From positions 1-30,910 of IMG/VR virus record IMGVR_UViG_3300028840_000038: a stretch of 30,910 bases of DNA; one strand, given 5' to 3'. Each line of letters begins with the position of its first letter. The first letter of the stretch is position 1. This document shows, piece after piece, positions 8,810 to 18,552 of the stretch. The notes beneath the pieces were generated by a model. The model saw only the letters and a list, made by a program, of their open reading frames with translations. It was not told the DNA's origin and made no database searches. The stretch comes from a virus. Position numbers and translations under genes: made by a program.

Positions 8810-11198
8810 GAAAGGAGGATCGCCACCCCCGGCACCAGCATCGACTCAGGTAGTTAGAAGCGAGATTCCTGAATTTTTCAGGCCATTTCTTGAGGATATC
8901 TTTAGACGTTCTTCGGCTATTTCTGAAGAAGCATATATTCCACCGCCTGAAAGAGCACGTTTACAGGAAGTAGGAGAGGAAACTATTGCTCCTATTGATC
9001 CTGCCCAGCAAGCAGCTTTAGATCGTTTAAAATCAACGGAGATGGCTGAGACAGGTGTGTCTGCTGTTCGTGCTGGACAGGGGCTTACTTTATCAGGTGC
9101 TGAAAGAGTTGGCGGAGAAGAAATAAGAGAAGCGATGAATCCGTTTCAGCAAGCTGTTACGGACATTGCTGTACGAGAAGAGCTACGACGAGCAGCGCCG
9201 CAACGACAGGCGCTTCAGGCACAGGCAGCAAGGGCTGGTGCTTTTGGTGGTTCGCGTGGCGCTCTTCTTGAAGCAGAGTTTGAACGCAATCTTGGACAGC
9301 GTCTTGCTGATATTCAAACCACTGGAGGTGCTGCGGCCTTTGATCGTGCTACTCAGCGTCTTGAACAAGAACGTCAAAGGCAGATAGCCGGAGGTCAGGC
9401 TTTAGCTGGCCTTGGAGCACAAGAGGCAAATGTTCTTTCTGCTGGTATTGGTCGTCAGCTAGCCGCTGGTGAAGCGCAGCGTGGTCTTCAGACTGAAGCT
9501 ATTACTCGTGGTCTTGAAGAGTTTCAGCGTGAAGTTGATTATCCAAAACAACAGATTGGTTTTTATTCTGGTATTCTTCGTGGATATCAGCCGCCTATGA
9601 ATACGTATCAGACGGTATCTACTCCCTTTAGTCCTACTCAACAGATACTTGGACAGGCTGCAGCGGCAGGTGCTATCGGTAAAGGCTTCGGCTTGTTTAA
9701 TGATGGCGGTATTGTAGGTCTTGCCTTTGGCGGTGCTCCGTCTCAGCAGTACACAGAAAATGTGGGAGACGATAAGGGACTAAGCAGCATGGTTGGTAAT
9801 CCTGTTGCTTCGTATGCTAATGGTGGCGTTGGAAGATATCAAAGTGATGCTGCTAGGAGAAGGGCTGCTCTTCGAAATATAGGTTTAACGCCTAGAGAGC
9901 AGGAAGTTTTTGCACTAGATGCTGATCCTCTTTCTGAAATGGAACAAGATGTTTTAAGGCCAAAAATAACAGAGGATATCAGAGAATATCTAACGGCTCC
10001 ATCTGTATCTTTTTCACCAGAAGCTGATCCTCTTTCTGAAATGGAAGCATATGCAGATTATGGTCTTCCTAAAATAAACATTCCTTTATCTAATCCAGAA
10101 GCTTCAAGAGAAGAAAGAATTGCATTAGAAAAAAGAGTTAAAGGTGTTGTTAATCAAAGAGTAGAAGATTTACTAAGAGTTTCTGCTGAACAGGGCAGAC
10201 CTTTGACTATGAAACAAGCTCAAGCACAGGCCATTGAAGATGTTTATGGTGGCGAAAGGCTTGGATCAGAAATTGCTGATCGTGCAGGAAAAACAGGCAA
10301 TCAGCTTATAGCAACAGGTCAAGTGCTAGCTCAAGAAAGTAACATAGCTCGCGAAGAGTTAGAAGCTGAAAATAAAGCTGCTAGAGCAAAAAAAGTAGCT
10401 GAACTAGCAAAAAAATATGAAGATCAAGGATTTGATCCCGGATCAGCTATTCAGGCTGCTCAAGCTGAAGTTTCTACTGATACAACGCCAACTCGTGGAC
10501 AAATATCAAAAAGAATAGGTACTGGTCAACCGGGAGTTGCTCCTACTAGAGGAACAGGTACTGGTTCTAAACCAACAGCAGTAGAAGAAGGTCCGCTTCT
10601 TGCTGATGATGAAGTAGTTGGTGGATTTAATAGGCTACCTATTGAAGAAGCTAAACCTGCTGCCGCTGATGCTCCTGCTGCTGCTGCAGAACCTAAGAAA
10701 GCAGAAGACCTTACTGATTGGTTTGGTCTAGCTGCTGCTGCGTTGGCTGCTGGAACAGGGCGTGAAGAAGGTTTGACTAACGCTGCTACATTGTTGTCTA
10801 AGGTTAAACGACCTGAAGATATTGCACTTGATAGAGCACAGAAACGTTATATAGATGTTAAAGGACAATCAGACCTTATTGACTCAATAGCATCTACAGG
10901 TAAAAACGCTCTTGAAAAAAGAAAATTTGCATTAGAGCTTGCAAAATTTAGAAATACTCTTTTGAAAGATGATAGAGAAGCAGCTTTAAATATGTATAAA
11001 GAGATGGACGTACCATTAAAAATGGCTTTGAATGCTAAACTGCTAGCTGGTAAAAATATAGATGAACTTACTCAAGACGAGATTATCAACACTTTTAAAG
11101 AAAACATTTCTAAATTTAGCCCTAGAGCAGCGGCTGGCGGTGTGATGCCAGATGATCTAAAAGATAGATACGGTATAACGAGCATTCAAAGGATTTAA
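8802..11198 (+). CDS. Large internal virion (ejection-type) protein
   Basis: 798 aa, starting at an ATG that overlaps the previous stop by 8 nt. The N-terminus is GKKGGSPPPAPAST, followed by IPEFFRPFLEDIFRRSSA. Residues ~60-280 are long, Ala/Gln/Arg-rich helices (REELRRAAPQRQALQAQAAR, then ARAGAFGGSRGALLEAEFER) with coiled-coil character, as in podovirus ejection proteins. A Gly-rich hinge (LFNDGGIVGLAFGGAP) follows. Residues 374-381 and 408-415 are identical (ADPLSEME). After a charged middle region, a low-complexity Pro/Ala linker (PAAADAPAAAAEPKKAED) separates a C-terminal helical domain (LTDWFGLAAAALAAGTGREE onward). The role is inferred: packaging inside the capsid and entry with the DNA. 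No enzymatic motif is recognised. Confidence 0.6.
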   Translation: MGKKGGSPPPAPASTQVVRSEIPEFFRPFLEDIFRRSSAISEEAYIPPPERARLQEVGEETIAPIDPAQQAALDRLKSTEMAETGVSAVRAGQGLTLSGAERVGGEEIREAMNPFQQAVTDIAVREELRRAAPQRQALQAQAARAGAFGGSRGALLEAEFERNLGQRLADIQTTGGAAAFDRATQRLEQERQRQIAGGQALAGLGAQEANVLSAGIGRQLAAGEAQRGLQTEAITRGLEEFQREVDYPKQQIGFYSGILRGYQPPMNTYQTVSTPFSPTQQILGQAAAAGAIGKGFGLFNDGGIVGLAFGGAPSQQYTENVGDDKGLSSMVGNPVASYANGGVGRYQSDAARRRAALRNIGLTPREQEVFALDADPLSEMEQDVLRPKITEDIREYLTAPSVSFSPEADPLSEMEAYADYGLPKINIPLSNPEASREERIALEKRVKGVVNQRVEDLLRVSAEQGRPLTMKQAQAQAIEDVYGGERLGSEIADRAGKTGNQLIATGQVLAQESNIAREELEAENKAARAKKVAELAKKYEDQGFDPGSAIQAAQAEVSTDTTPTRGQISKRIGTGQPGVAPTRGTGTGSKPTAVEEGPLLADDEVVGGFNRLPIEEAKPAAADAPAAAAEPKKAEDLTDWFGLAAAALAAGTGREEGLTNAATLLSKVKRPEDIALDRAQKRYIDVKGQSDLIDSIASTGKNALEKRKFALELAKFRNTLLKDDREAALNMYKEMDVPLKMALNAKLLAGKNIDELTQDEIINTFKENISKFSPRAAAGGVMPDDLKDRYGITSIQRI
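9921..10046 (+). repeat. Exact 24-nt direct repeat pair inside the 798-aa gene
   Basis: The 24-nt sequence starting GCTGATCCTCTTTCTG occurs at 9921-9944 and again, without change, at 10023-10046, 102 nt (34 codons) apart. Both copies are in frame and encode ADPLSEME. The intervening codons are not repeated. Confidence 0.85.
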
Positions 11199-11201
11199 AG
11201 A

Positions 11202-14200
11202 ATGCCGACACTTGTTCAGTTACAGGGGTTAGGCGAGCTAGAGATACCTGATGAGTACAATACTCAACAGATTCAAGATGCTATTGCTTTAGCTAATCTA
11301 CAAGACCCTGCTTTTCAGGCTATAGATCAAGAGCTAATAGGCATTAATAATCTCTTGTCTGAAATGGAAAGAGGTGGACTTACTCCTCCTAAGTTTACTC
11401 CTGCCTCTCAAGAAGCTGCACAGGTTAGTGATCAAGATCGTACTTATCTAGGTGAGATACTTGCTGGACTGCGGTCTGGAGCACAGTTTGCTGTTGGCTC
11501 TGGATTGTCTGGTATTGAGCGCATTGCAGAACGTGTTGGCTTAGACCCTACTGGAGATGAAGAAGGTTGGGTTAGTCAAGCCGGTGATGCACTGAAGCGT
11601 GGCGCTCAAGAGATACAGGCGTCTGAAGACAAAGAAACTCTCTTTAAATTTTCCAATGCTTTTGGTTCTATTCTAGGCTTTGCTGCACCTGCAGTGATAG
11701 CGGCTCCAATTAGTGGTGGAGCTTCTCTTGGTTTTGCTGCATCTCTTGCTGCCGGTTCTGGTGCAGATGAAGCTTTTGAACGTGCAAAAGAAGCTGGTGC
11801 CAGTGACGAACAGCTTACTCAAGCTACATTGTTTGGCGCTGGTGTTGGCCTAACTGAAGTGCTTGCTCCTATCAAAGCAATCAATCGTATTAAAAAGATA
11901 TACGGTGGTAAGACAGCACTTACAAATACTTTGGAAAGCACAGTTCGCAACATAGGAACAAAGCAAGCACAGCGTGGAGACTTGGCAGCTAACTTAGGTA
12001 TTTCAGATAAACCGTTTAAAGACTTTGGAGTTCGTATAGCAAAGACTGCTGGACTTGAAGGTTCTCAAGAAGCGGTAGCTGCTATAGCTCAAAATGCTAT
12101 TGAAAAATATGTTTATAATCCAGACAGAGAACTTCTTGATCCTGCAATCATGGAAGAAGGTCTGTATGGTGGTGCCGCTGGTGGTACTCTTGCAGGTATT
12201 ATTGAAAGCTTCGGGCTTCGTAAAGCGCGTCGTGTTCGTAAAAAGTTTGATGAGTACACGAAGTCTGATGAATATACCAATATACAAAAGCAGGTAGAAG
12301 CAGACGTTACAACTTTAGAACAGGCTGAAGCAGCGCAAGCTCAAGCCTTGGCTGAAGGTAATCAGCAACTAGCAGATCAGTATCAAACAGTCATAAACGA
12401 TGCTACTGCGCGTGTTCAGAGAGCTAATGAACTTGTAACAACGTCAGTCATGGAAAATGTCTATGGCGGTCCTGAAGTTCTAGCTTATCTGATGGATCAA
12501 AAGCTGGAAGATGGTACTCCCATGTACGATCAGAACCAGCTAAACAAGATGACAAGCTCAGAACTGTCTGAAGTTTATGAACGTCATGTAAGAAATCCAG
12601 CAACTAAATATGAACGTGATGCTCGTGATCTTCTTAGTTTCACTATAAATCCTGATACAGGTAAAGAGTTTACCTTTGAAGAGATAGAGACTATTTACGA
12701 CAAAGAAGGTCCGCAGGGTGTTGGTCAACTTGGTGCATTTATTGAAGAAGTTAATGTTCAAGAGTCAGAAGGAAAAGCTTCTCGCGGTGAAGTTGATGAA
12801 CGTATTCGACTAAGGACAGGCTATCAGTTTGGTGAAGCAAACCAGAATGAAGCAGTCAATGTAGTAGAAAATGATCCTTCACTAGACGCTAATCAAAGAC
12901 TGCAAGTACGTTATAATCTTTTGTCTTCTATTAGAGAAGCTCGAAAGGCGGGTGTCTCTAACGCACGTATCATGAAAGCTATTCGTGAGCGTAATACTGC
13001 TTTTGCTAATGAGGCAGTAAATAACGTTAGAAAGCTAATACCCAAAGAAGAAGTTACAGTAGAAGCAGCACCTGAAAAAGGTCCGGTACAAGGACCACCT
13101 GCTGAACCTCCTCAGGTACAAGGCCCACCTGCTGAGCCTCTTCCGGTACAGGGTCCACCTGCTACACCTCCTCCGGTACAGGGTCCACCCACTGCAGAAC
13201 CTGTTGCAGCATCTGATGCAGCACAAGAAGTAACACCTCCTGCCACTGGAACGACTACTGAAGGTGCACCTAATGCAGCAGCACAGCAAACTATTAGAGA
13301 TATCAAAAAAGACTTTGCTAGAATTGTTGGTGTGTTTGGATCATCTAAGGAAGATTCTCAAGATTTTGTAAATGCAATAAACGATTTTGTAAGGCCAAAC
13401 GGTACTGTAAATGTTGCAGCATTAGCAAATTCTGGTGTGTTAGTTGATTCTGATGGATCAAACTTGTTAAGCGGTTATTCAAGGGCAAGATCTACACCTT
13501 ACGCCAAAGAATTTGAAAACTTTCTAGATGCTTATGCAAAAGGAGAAGTTGGTCAGTATCTTGGAGATGGTAACATTCAAGATGTAACGTCTTTTGAGAA
13601 TGTTATGATTACAGATCAGAAGGCAGCTACAGATGGCGTTATTGATAGTGCTGCTATACAAGGATTAAAAAACGCTATTCTAAGAATGGTAGGACCAATA
13701 AGAGCGGATCGTGCAGAAGAGATAGCTATCTACATAGGTCAAGAAGCTAATAGGCATCTAGCTAGAAATAGTTTAGGCGCTGCTACTATTAGATTTAATA
13801 AAAAAGGTGAACAGCCTTTTGTAAAAACTCCATATGGTTATGTAGAAGTCGGTGGAGATTTTGATGGTCGTCAAGGTGTTCCAACAAGAATAGCTATTCA
13901 GACGACAAGGCTTCCTACTAGCGAACACGGTTTTCCTGAAAGCTTTAATGATTATTCAAGGCTTCTTGGTGTTACTTATCATGAAGCGTTTCATGCTGGT
14001 AAGCGTTTAGTTCTTACTCAGGATGATCAGGCATTGCTCGACAGAGTTATCACGCCTGAGTTTGCTATGAAAAACGGAGTATCAAAAGAGTGGTTTGACG
14101 CCTATCCTCCAGAGCAGCGTTTGGAAGAGGCACAGGCTCAAATCTTTTCTCTGTGGGCAGCGGGTGTTCCAATCAAAGGAATGCAAGCTCCGGTTAGAAA

Positions 14201-17200
14201 GCGGCTCAAAACACTGAAAGATTTCTTTGATGCAGTGTCTAGCTGGGCGCGGGGCAATGGTTTCATTACGCAGATAGCTGATCCAGATGTTACATCAGAG
14301 ATTGAACAGGTTAAAAAACTCTTTGAAGACTTTGATAGTGGTGAGCTAGCAAGACAAGCAGGACGTTTAGACGATCAGGCTGCTGCCAAGTACGCAGGTG
14401 TAAATGCTGCGCCTAACTATGAAGCATTGGTAGGTGCTCCTATCAAGAGAACTCCGGGCTTCGGTGGCGTTGCTAATCCATTTAAAGATGGGTTCTTTAA
14501 CAACTCCTTGCGTGATCTTGGTTTCATGGGTCGTCTTATTTCTCATCCCTCTGATCTAGCGCAGAAGAATCCACTGTTTCGTGCTTTCTATAACACGCTG
14601 CAGAAACGTGTACAGATACGTAACATTATTAAAGGCGCATCAGTTAAGATAGGTGCAGAACCTTTACGTGCTCTTAATCGTGATCAACGACAGCTAACAT
14701 CTGTAATGGTTCAGCTTTCTAACAACGGTGAAGTTGAGCCAACGATAGACATCGAAAGCGGAACTGTTGAAGTTTCTATACCGAAAGCAAGATATGAAGA
14801 AATAGAAACTGAATATGGAACAGAGAATAGATTTTTGTCTATGCTTGGCCTTGATCCGTCAACAGTTTCAATACAGAAAACAGAAGAAGGGGTTACGTTT
14901 ACCCTGTCAGGTCAGCCTGAAGTTGCTAATGCTGTAGCTGGTGTACGTTCTACCAGTAATTTTCTTAGTAATAATTTATTTACTTCGATCCTTCACTCTT
15001 TTATAAACGGCAGAGAACTAAGCGAGTCTGGTCTTTCTGATATTATTCGAACTGTAGATGACGCTGGACAACCTGCTGATTACAACAATGTAATTGCTGA
15101 TCTTCGAAAGTTTTTAGATGTAGATAATAATCCATTCTTAGAAAGAGTTACAGAAGATGGAATTACTACAATACGTCTAACAGATGCTTTTAAAAATGCT
15201 TCGCTAGAAGAAAAGAAAGCCGCCTTTCCCGGTTTGAAAGAAGAATATTTAAATAGAGGAGACGTTGATCAAAAGCTTGGTGAAGCTCTTCTTCTTATTC
15301 AACAGTTACAGCAAAGCAGAAAAGAAGGTTATTTTCCTAACTATCGTTACGGCGACACAGGTATTGTTGTAAAAGATAAAGATGGCAAAGTTTTATACTT
15401 TGAAACTGTTCCTTCTACTTTCTTAGATCGATTTGGCTCAAGAAAACAGGATAGGCTAAACGAAATTCGTTCAGAACTACAGGCTCAGTATCCGGGCATG
15501 ACTGTAAGTGCTCCGTTTAAAATTGAATATGATGAGAATAAGAAAACATTTAGAGGATTGAAACCAGAAGAACAGGCTGCGCTTCTTGAGTCCTTAAACA
15601 TTCTTGAAGAAATAGCTTTGAGAAAAGCAGGAACTACTTCAGAAGATGCTGGTAAGCTTATAGATGAAATTGCTTCTGGTCTTTTTGCAAAGCGTATTAA
15701 TAGATTGATACAGCCACGGCAGAATATTCCGGGTTACATCAATTCAAGAAATAACGATGGTGCTTATCTTCTTGATTCTTTTGTCAGGTCTATCGATACT
15801 ACAGCAAACACTGCCTCTTCTTTGTTTACAGAGCCTGAACTTTTTGGAAGCTTGACTAACCTAGAAGCTGCTAGAGGTACTCAACCTAAATATCATGATA
15901 GAGCTAAAGAAATATATGATTATGTAAATAATCCAAGAAACGAAGCTCCAATGGCTCGTGCCTTTGCTTTCCATATGTTCCTTGGCTTCAATGTTTCATC
16001 TGCTCTAGTCAACCTGACGCAGACTTTCCAAGCTACCTATCCTGTTCTGGGTGCTATTACCGGATTGGGCAGCGGCGGTGTGTATGTTGCGAAAGCTCTA
16101 AAAGATTCCTCTGCTTTGTACGGCAAGATGCTCGGATCAAAAGACAAACCTTCAGTAGGTGAGTACGGGTTCTCGTTCTTTAAAACTGAGACGGCTCCTG
16201 ATGGTACGGTCAGCGTCGAAGTAGACATGGATAAAAAACCAAACTCTGTTACAGAAGAAGAATACAGATATCTGGCAGAGCTATTTAGAACTGGTGTTAT
16301 TCAGCCGATTCAGAACATTGACTTGGGCGCTGCTCGTCTTCAAGAGCTAGATGTCAGGCGTGGCGTTGCTCCTGTGCTTAACGCTTCTGGTTATGCTTTT
16401 GGTGTTGTTGAAAACACTAACCGTATTGCAGCGGCTCTCGCTTTCTATCGTGCTGCTAAAGACCCCAAGAACCGTAAGAACTTTGAAGCATTCGTAAGTG
16501 GTACTCGCTTTGGTGATCAGGATGTCTCTCGGTTAGACACTGAAGACTTTGCTAAACTGATGGGAACAATGGGTGTCGAAAAGACACAGTTCTTCATGGG
16601 CCAAGAGAACCGTCCTGCTATTATGCAGGGTCCGGTTATGAGTGTTGTAACTCAGTTTCAAAGCTTCCTGTATCAGATGGTTGGAATGTACGGTGACGCG
16701 CTATTCAAGTCTTTGAATGGGCGTATGGATACTATTCCAGAGGCTCTTCGCCCTGCCGCACGTAAGATAGCTATGAAGCAGCTAGCAGCCATGACGCTCT
16801 CTATGATGGCGTTTGGCGGTGCTATGGGTCTTCCGTTCATGGAAAATCTAAAAGAGATTATCAAGTTCTTTACGGAACAGTTTGGTGATCAGGTTGGGGA
16901 AGACTTTGAAGAAGAGCTTCGCGTAACTCTTGGCGACACGATGGGATACACGGCAACTGATGCGCTTCTTCGCGGTATTCCCAGAATGCTGGGTGCGGAC
17001 GTATCGCGTCGTACTGGTTACGGTGATGTCGTGCCGCTACGCCTGTTGATGGGTGGTGATCCTGTTGACTTTGCTGGTCCTGCAGTTTCTCGTGCAGTAG
17101 ACATGGTCAAAGGAACTAAGGAAGCTTACGATAATAACGATCTTCTCGGCGCTGCCGTTGGTGTGATGCCTATCGCTGCACGTAACGCTTATGATGCTCT

Positions 17201-17687
17201 AGTAAAAGAACCATCAGTAGGTACGTTTACGGCAAGAGGACAGCAGCTACTACCTGCAGGTTCTCTGTCTGGCACAGAACGTCTTATGAAAACATTTGGA
17301 TTTACACCTACTCTTGTGTCTCGTGCTAGAGAACGGCGTGGACTTGAGAACTATCTGTCTTATCGTTCCAAGATAGGCAAAGATGTCTATACAAATAGAA
17401 TGTCTAAAAATCTGGGTGCTTATCTAGCAGCCGCTCAAAGGGGAGATGGTGACTCAGCCGCTAACTTCCTAGCTAAATATTACACAGACTTTCTGCATAC
17501 CATGCAGCATGACTTTGATAATATTATGGAGCCTTCTCGTCAGTACAGAATTAATCCGCAGACGCCGATGAACCGAGTACTGAGAGGAATGGAACCATTT
17601 GGCTACGGTGCCGGACCCCGTGTTCCGAAAGCAGTACGTCCTGAACTGTTTATGCGTGTTCTCGGAGACGCTACATACAACGAATAA
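11202..17687 (+). CDS. Giant internal virion/polyvalent-type protein with HEAFH zincin motif
   Basis: 2161 aa, the largest gene here. Residues ~154-190 (FGSILGFAAPAVIAAPISGG, then ASLGFAASLAAGSGADEAF) are hydrophobic. Residues 628-667 are four decapeptide repeats of PVQGPPAEPP type. Residues 927-931 are HEAFH, followed by EEAQAQIF at 975-982, which could supply the third zinc ligand, so this looks like a gluzincin-type metalloprotease domain. Just after it come W/F-rich helices (LKTLKDFFDAVSSWARGNGF) of the kind that trail zincin domains in large polyvalent phage proteins. The last ~500 residues hold a mostly helical domain (MARAFAFHMFLGFNVSSALV onward) and a Met-rich amphipathic stretch near ALRPAARKIAMKQLAAMTLS. 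Position and size suggest a protein packaged in the capsid and ejected with the genome; cell-wall or membrane passage is inferred. T7 gp16, the nearest functional analogue, has about 1318 aa. Confidence 0.65.
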   Translation: MPTLVQLQGLGELEIPDEYNTQQIQDAIALANLQDPAFQAIDQELIGINNLLSEMERGGLTPPKFTPASQEAAQVSDQDRTYLGEILAGLRSGAQFAVGSGLSGIERIAERVGLDPTGDEEGWVSQAGDALKRGAQEIQASEDKETLFKFSNAFGSILGFAAPAVIAAPISGGASLGFAASLAAGSGADEAFERAKEAGASDEQLTQATLFGAGVGLTEVLAPIKAINRIKKIYGGKTALTNTLESTVRNIGTKQAQRGDLAANLGISDKPFKDFGVRIAKTAGLEGSQEAVAAIAQNAIEKYVYNPDRELLDPAIMEEGLYGGAAGGTLAGIIESFGLRKARRVRKKFDEYTKSDEYTNIQKQVEADVTTLEQAEAAQAQALAEGNQQLADQYQTVINDATARVQRANELVTTSVMENVYGGPEVLAYLMDQKLEDGTPMYDQNQLNKMTSSELSEVYERHVRNPATKYERDARDLLSFTINPDTGKEFTFEEIETIYDKEGPQGVGQLGAFIEEVNVQESEGKASRGEVDERIRLRTGYQFGEANQNEAVNVVENDPSLDANQRLQVRYNLLSSIREARKAGVSNARIMKAIRERNTAFANEAVNNVRKLIPKEEVTVEAAPEKGPVQGPPAEPPQVQGPPAEPLPVQGPPATPPPVQGPPTAEPVAASDAAQEVTPPATGTTTEGAPNAAAQQTIRDIKKDFARIVGVFGSSKEDSQDFVNAINDFVRPNGTVNVAALANSGVLVDSDGSNLLSGYSRARSTPYAKEFENFLDAYAKGEVGQYLGDGNIQDVTSFENVMITDQKAATDGVIDSAAIQGLKNAILRMVGPIRADRAEEIAIYIGQEANRHLARNSLGAATIRFNKKGEQPFVKTPYGYVEVGGDFDGRQGVPTRIAIQTTRLPTSEHGFPESFNDYSRLLGVTYHEAFHAGKRLVLTQDDQALLDRVITPEFAMKNGVSKEWFDAYPPEQRLEEAQAQIFSLWAAGVPIKGMQAPVRKRLKTLKDFFDAVSSWARGNGFITQIADPDVTSEIEQVKKLFEDFDSGELARQAGRLDDQAAAKYAGVNAAPNYEALVGAPIKRTPGFGGVANPFKDGFFNNSLRDLGFMGRLISHPSDLAQKNPLFRAFYNTLQKRVQIRNIIKGASVKIGAEPLRALNRDQRQLTSVMVQLSNNGEVEPTIDIESGTVEVSIPKARYEEIETEYGTENRFLSMLGLDPSTVSIQKTEEGVTFTLSGQPEVANAVAGVRSTSNFLSNNLFTSILHSFINGRELSESGLSDIIRTVDDAGQPADYNNVIADLRKFLDVDNNPFLERVTEDGITTIRLTDAFKNASLEEKKAAFPGLKEEYLNRGDVDQKLGEALLLIQQLQQSRKEGYFPNYRYGDTGIVVKDKDGKVLYFETVPSTFLDRFGSRKQDRLNEIRSELQAQYPGMTVSAPFKIEYDENKKTFRGLKPEEQAALLESLNILEEIALRKAGTTSEDAGKLIDEIASGLFAKRINRLIQPRQNIPGYINSRNNDGAYLLDSFVRSIDTTANTASSLFTEPELFGSLTNLEAARGTQPKYHDRAKEIYDYVNNPRNEAPMARAFAFHMFLGFNVSSALVNLTQTFQATYPVLGAITGLGSGGVYVAKALKDSSALYGKMLGSKDKPSVGEYGFSFFKTETAPDGTVSVEVDMDKKPNSVTEEEYRYLAELFRTGVIQPIQNIDLGAARLQELDVRRGVAPVLNASGYAFGVVENTNRIAAALAFYRAAKDPKNRKNFEAFVSGTRFGDQDVSRLDTEDFAKLMGTMGVEKTQFFMGQENRPAIMQGPVMSVVTQFQSFLYQMVGMYGDALFKSLNGRMDTIPEALRPAARKIAMKQLAAMTLSMMAFGGAMGLPFMENLKEIIKFFTEQFGDQVGEDFEEELRVTLGDTMGYTATDALLRGIPRMLGADVSRRTGYGDVVPLRLLMGGDPVDFAGPAVSRAVDMVKGTKEAYDNNDLLGAAVGVMPIAARNAYDALVKEPSVGTFTARGQQLLPAGSLSGTERLMKTFGFTPTLVSRARERRGLENYLSYRSKIGKDVYTNRMSKNLGAYLAAAQRGDGDSAANFLAKYYTDFLHTMQHDFDNIMEPSRQYRINPQTPMNRVLRGMEPFGYGAGPRVPKAVRPELFMRVLGDATYNE
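13083..13202 (+). repeat. Four tandem 30-nt units encoding PVQGPPAEPP-type decapeptides
   Basis: Units at 13083-13112, 13113-13142, 13143-13172 and 13173-13202 follow one another without spacers and stay in frame. They encode a Pro-rich linker at residues 628-667 of the giant protein, between an N-terminal helical part and the zincin-bearing part. The copies differ at several positions. Confidence 0.85.
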
Positions 17688-17691
17688 GGCA

Positions 17692-17720
17692 TTGACACTT
17701 ATATAAGTTAACTATATAAA
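17692..17720 (+). promoter_or_regulatory. Near-consensus sigma70 promoter upstream of the glycosyltransferase genes
   Basis: TTGACA at 17692-17697 is separated by exactly 17 nt from TATAAA at 17715-17720. The spacer is AT-rich. It lies in the 66-nt gap between the giant virion gene and the glycosyltransferase at 17754, the only large + strand gap before the lysis genes. Transcription would start near 17727, leaving a short leader. Confidence 0.75.
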
Positions 17721-17753
17721 AGGAGTATTTCCTTCTATAAGGTTAGTTTTATT

Positions 17754-18551
17754 ATGTCACTGCCAAAGTATAATGTGTATGTGGGCTATGACTCTCGTGA
17801 ACAAGAAGCCTACGATGTCTGTGAATTTACTTTAAAAAAGTATAACGGTATAGATGTCGAAGTTCATAAACTAGATCATAGAGTTCTTCGTCGTTACAAC
17901 TGGTTTTCTCGTAGATGGCTCATCGATGAGGATGGTCAGTACTGGGATGAAGAAGATGGTAAGCCTTTCTCTACAGAGTTTTCTCACTCTCGTTTTCTAG
18001 CTCCTTACATGGCTAAACGTCATTACGCAGAAGATGGTTGGATTCTTTTCTGCGACTGTGACTTCATGTTCAGAGCACCGCTCGACAGCTTGTTCGAACA
18101 GGTTGACGACAAGTACGCAGCAATGTGCGTCAAGTTTGATTTCACTCCTAAAGAAAATAAAAAGAAGATGGATGGCATGGTTCAGAGTGCTTATCCAAGA
18201 AAGCTTTGGTCTTCTTTTGTCTTGTGGAACGTAGGGCATCCGTCCAATAAACCTATTCTTGATCCTGTTAAAACTAATGAAGCTTCGGGTGCTAGCCTAC
18301 ACTCTTTCAGTTGGTTGAAAGATGAGGAGATTGGTGAGATAAACGAAGGATGGAACTTTATTCCGGGCATCTCTGTTAATACAGAAAAGGCAAGACAAGA
18401 GGGTATCAATATCAAAGCCGTTCACTTTTCTGAAGGCGGTCCTTGGTTTCCTGAGTACAGAGAAGTCGCATACGCTGACGAATGGTTTAAAAACTACAAA
18501 GATGCTTTGTACTTAAAGACGAGCATTATCTCCTCTAAGGGCAGGTTATAA
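17754..18551 (+). CDS. Glycosyltransferase, GT-A-like
   Basis: 265 aa. The start YNVYVGYDSREQEAYDVCEF is the first strand and nucleotide-sugar loop of a GT-A fold, as in GT8-like and many phage and surface-polysaccharide transferases. W-rich helices follow, then YAEDGWILFCDCDFMFRAPL with the DCD metal/nucleotide motif at residues 101-103, which is the DxD signature. Later comes YPRKLWSSFVLWNVGHPSNK, where acceptor contacts are usual, and near the end AVHFSEGGPWFPEYREVAYA with the closing HF..GGPW loop. It has its own sigma70-type promoter and is followed 1 nt later by the triple-domain glycan protein. The likely job is to transfer a sugar to a virion protein, to DNA, or to a host surface glycan; the acceptor is unknown. 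Confidence 0.75.
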   Translation: MSLPKYNVYVGYDSREQEAYDVCEFTLKKYNGIDVEVHKLDHRVLRRYNWFSRRWLIDEDGQYWDEEDGKPFSTEFSHSRFLAPYMAKRHYAEDGWILFCDCDFMFRAPLDSLFEQVDDKYAAMCVKFDFTPKENKKKMDGMVQSAYPRKLWSSFVLWNVGHPSNKPILDPVKTNEASGASLHSFSWLKDEEIGEINEGWNFIPGISVNTEKARQEGINIKAVHFSEGGPWFPEYREVAYADEWFKNYKDALYLKTSIISSKGRL

Positions 18552-18552
18552 A

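Noticed and set aside
13083-13202. Tandem 30-nt repeats as a CRISPR-like array
   Set aside because: Units are contiguous without spacers, imperfect, and encode an in-frame decapeptide.
13035-13306. Cys/Arg-rich - strand frames opposite the Pro-rich repeat
   Set aside because: They are mirror products of the 30-nt tandem repeat on the other strand, not genes.
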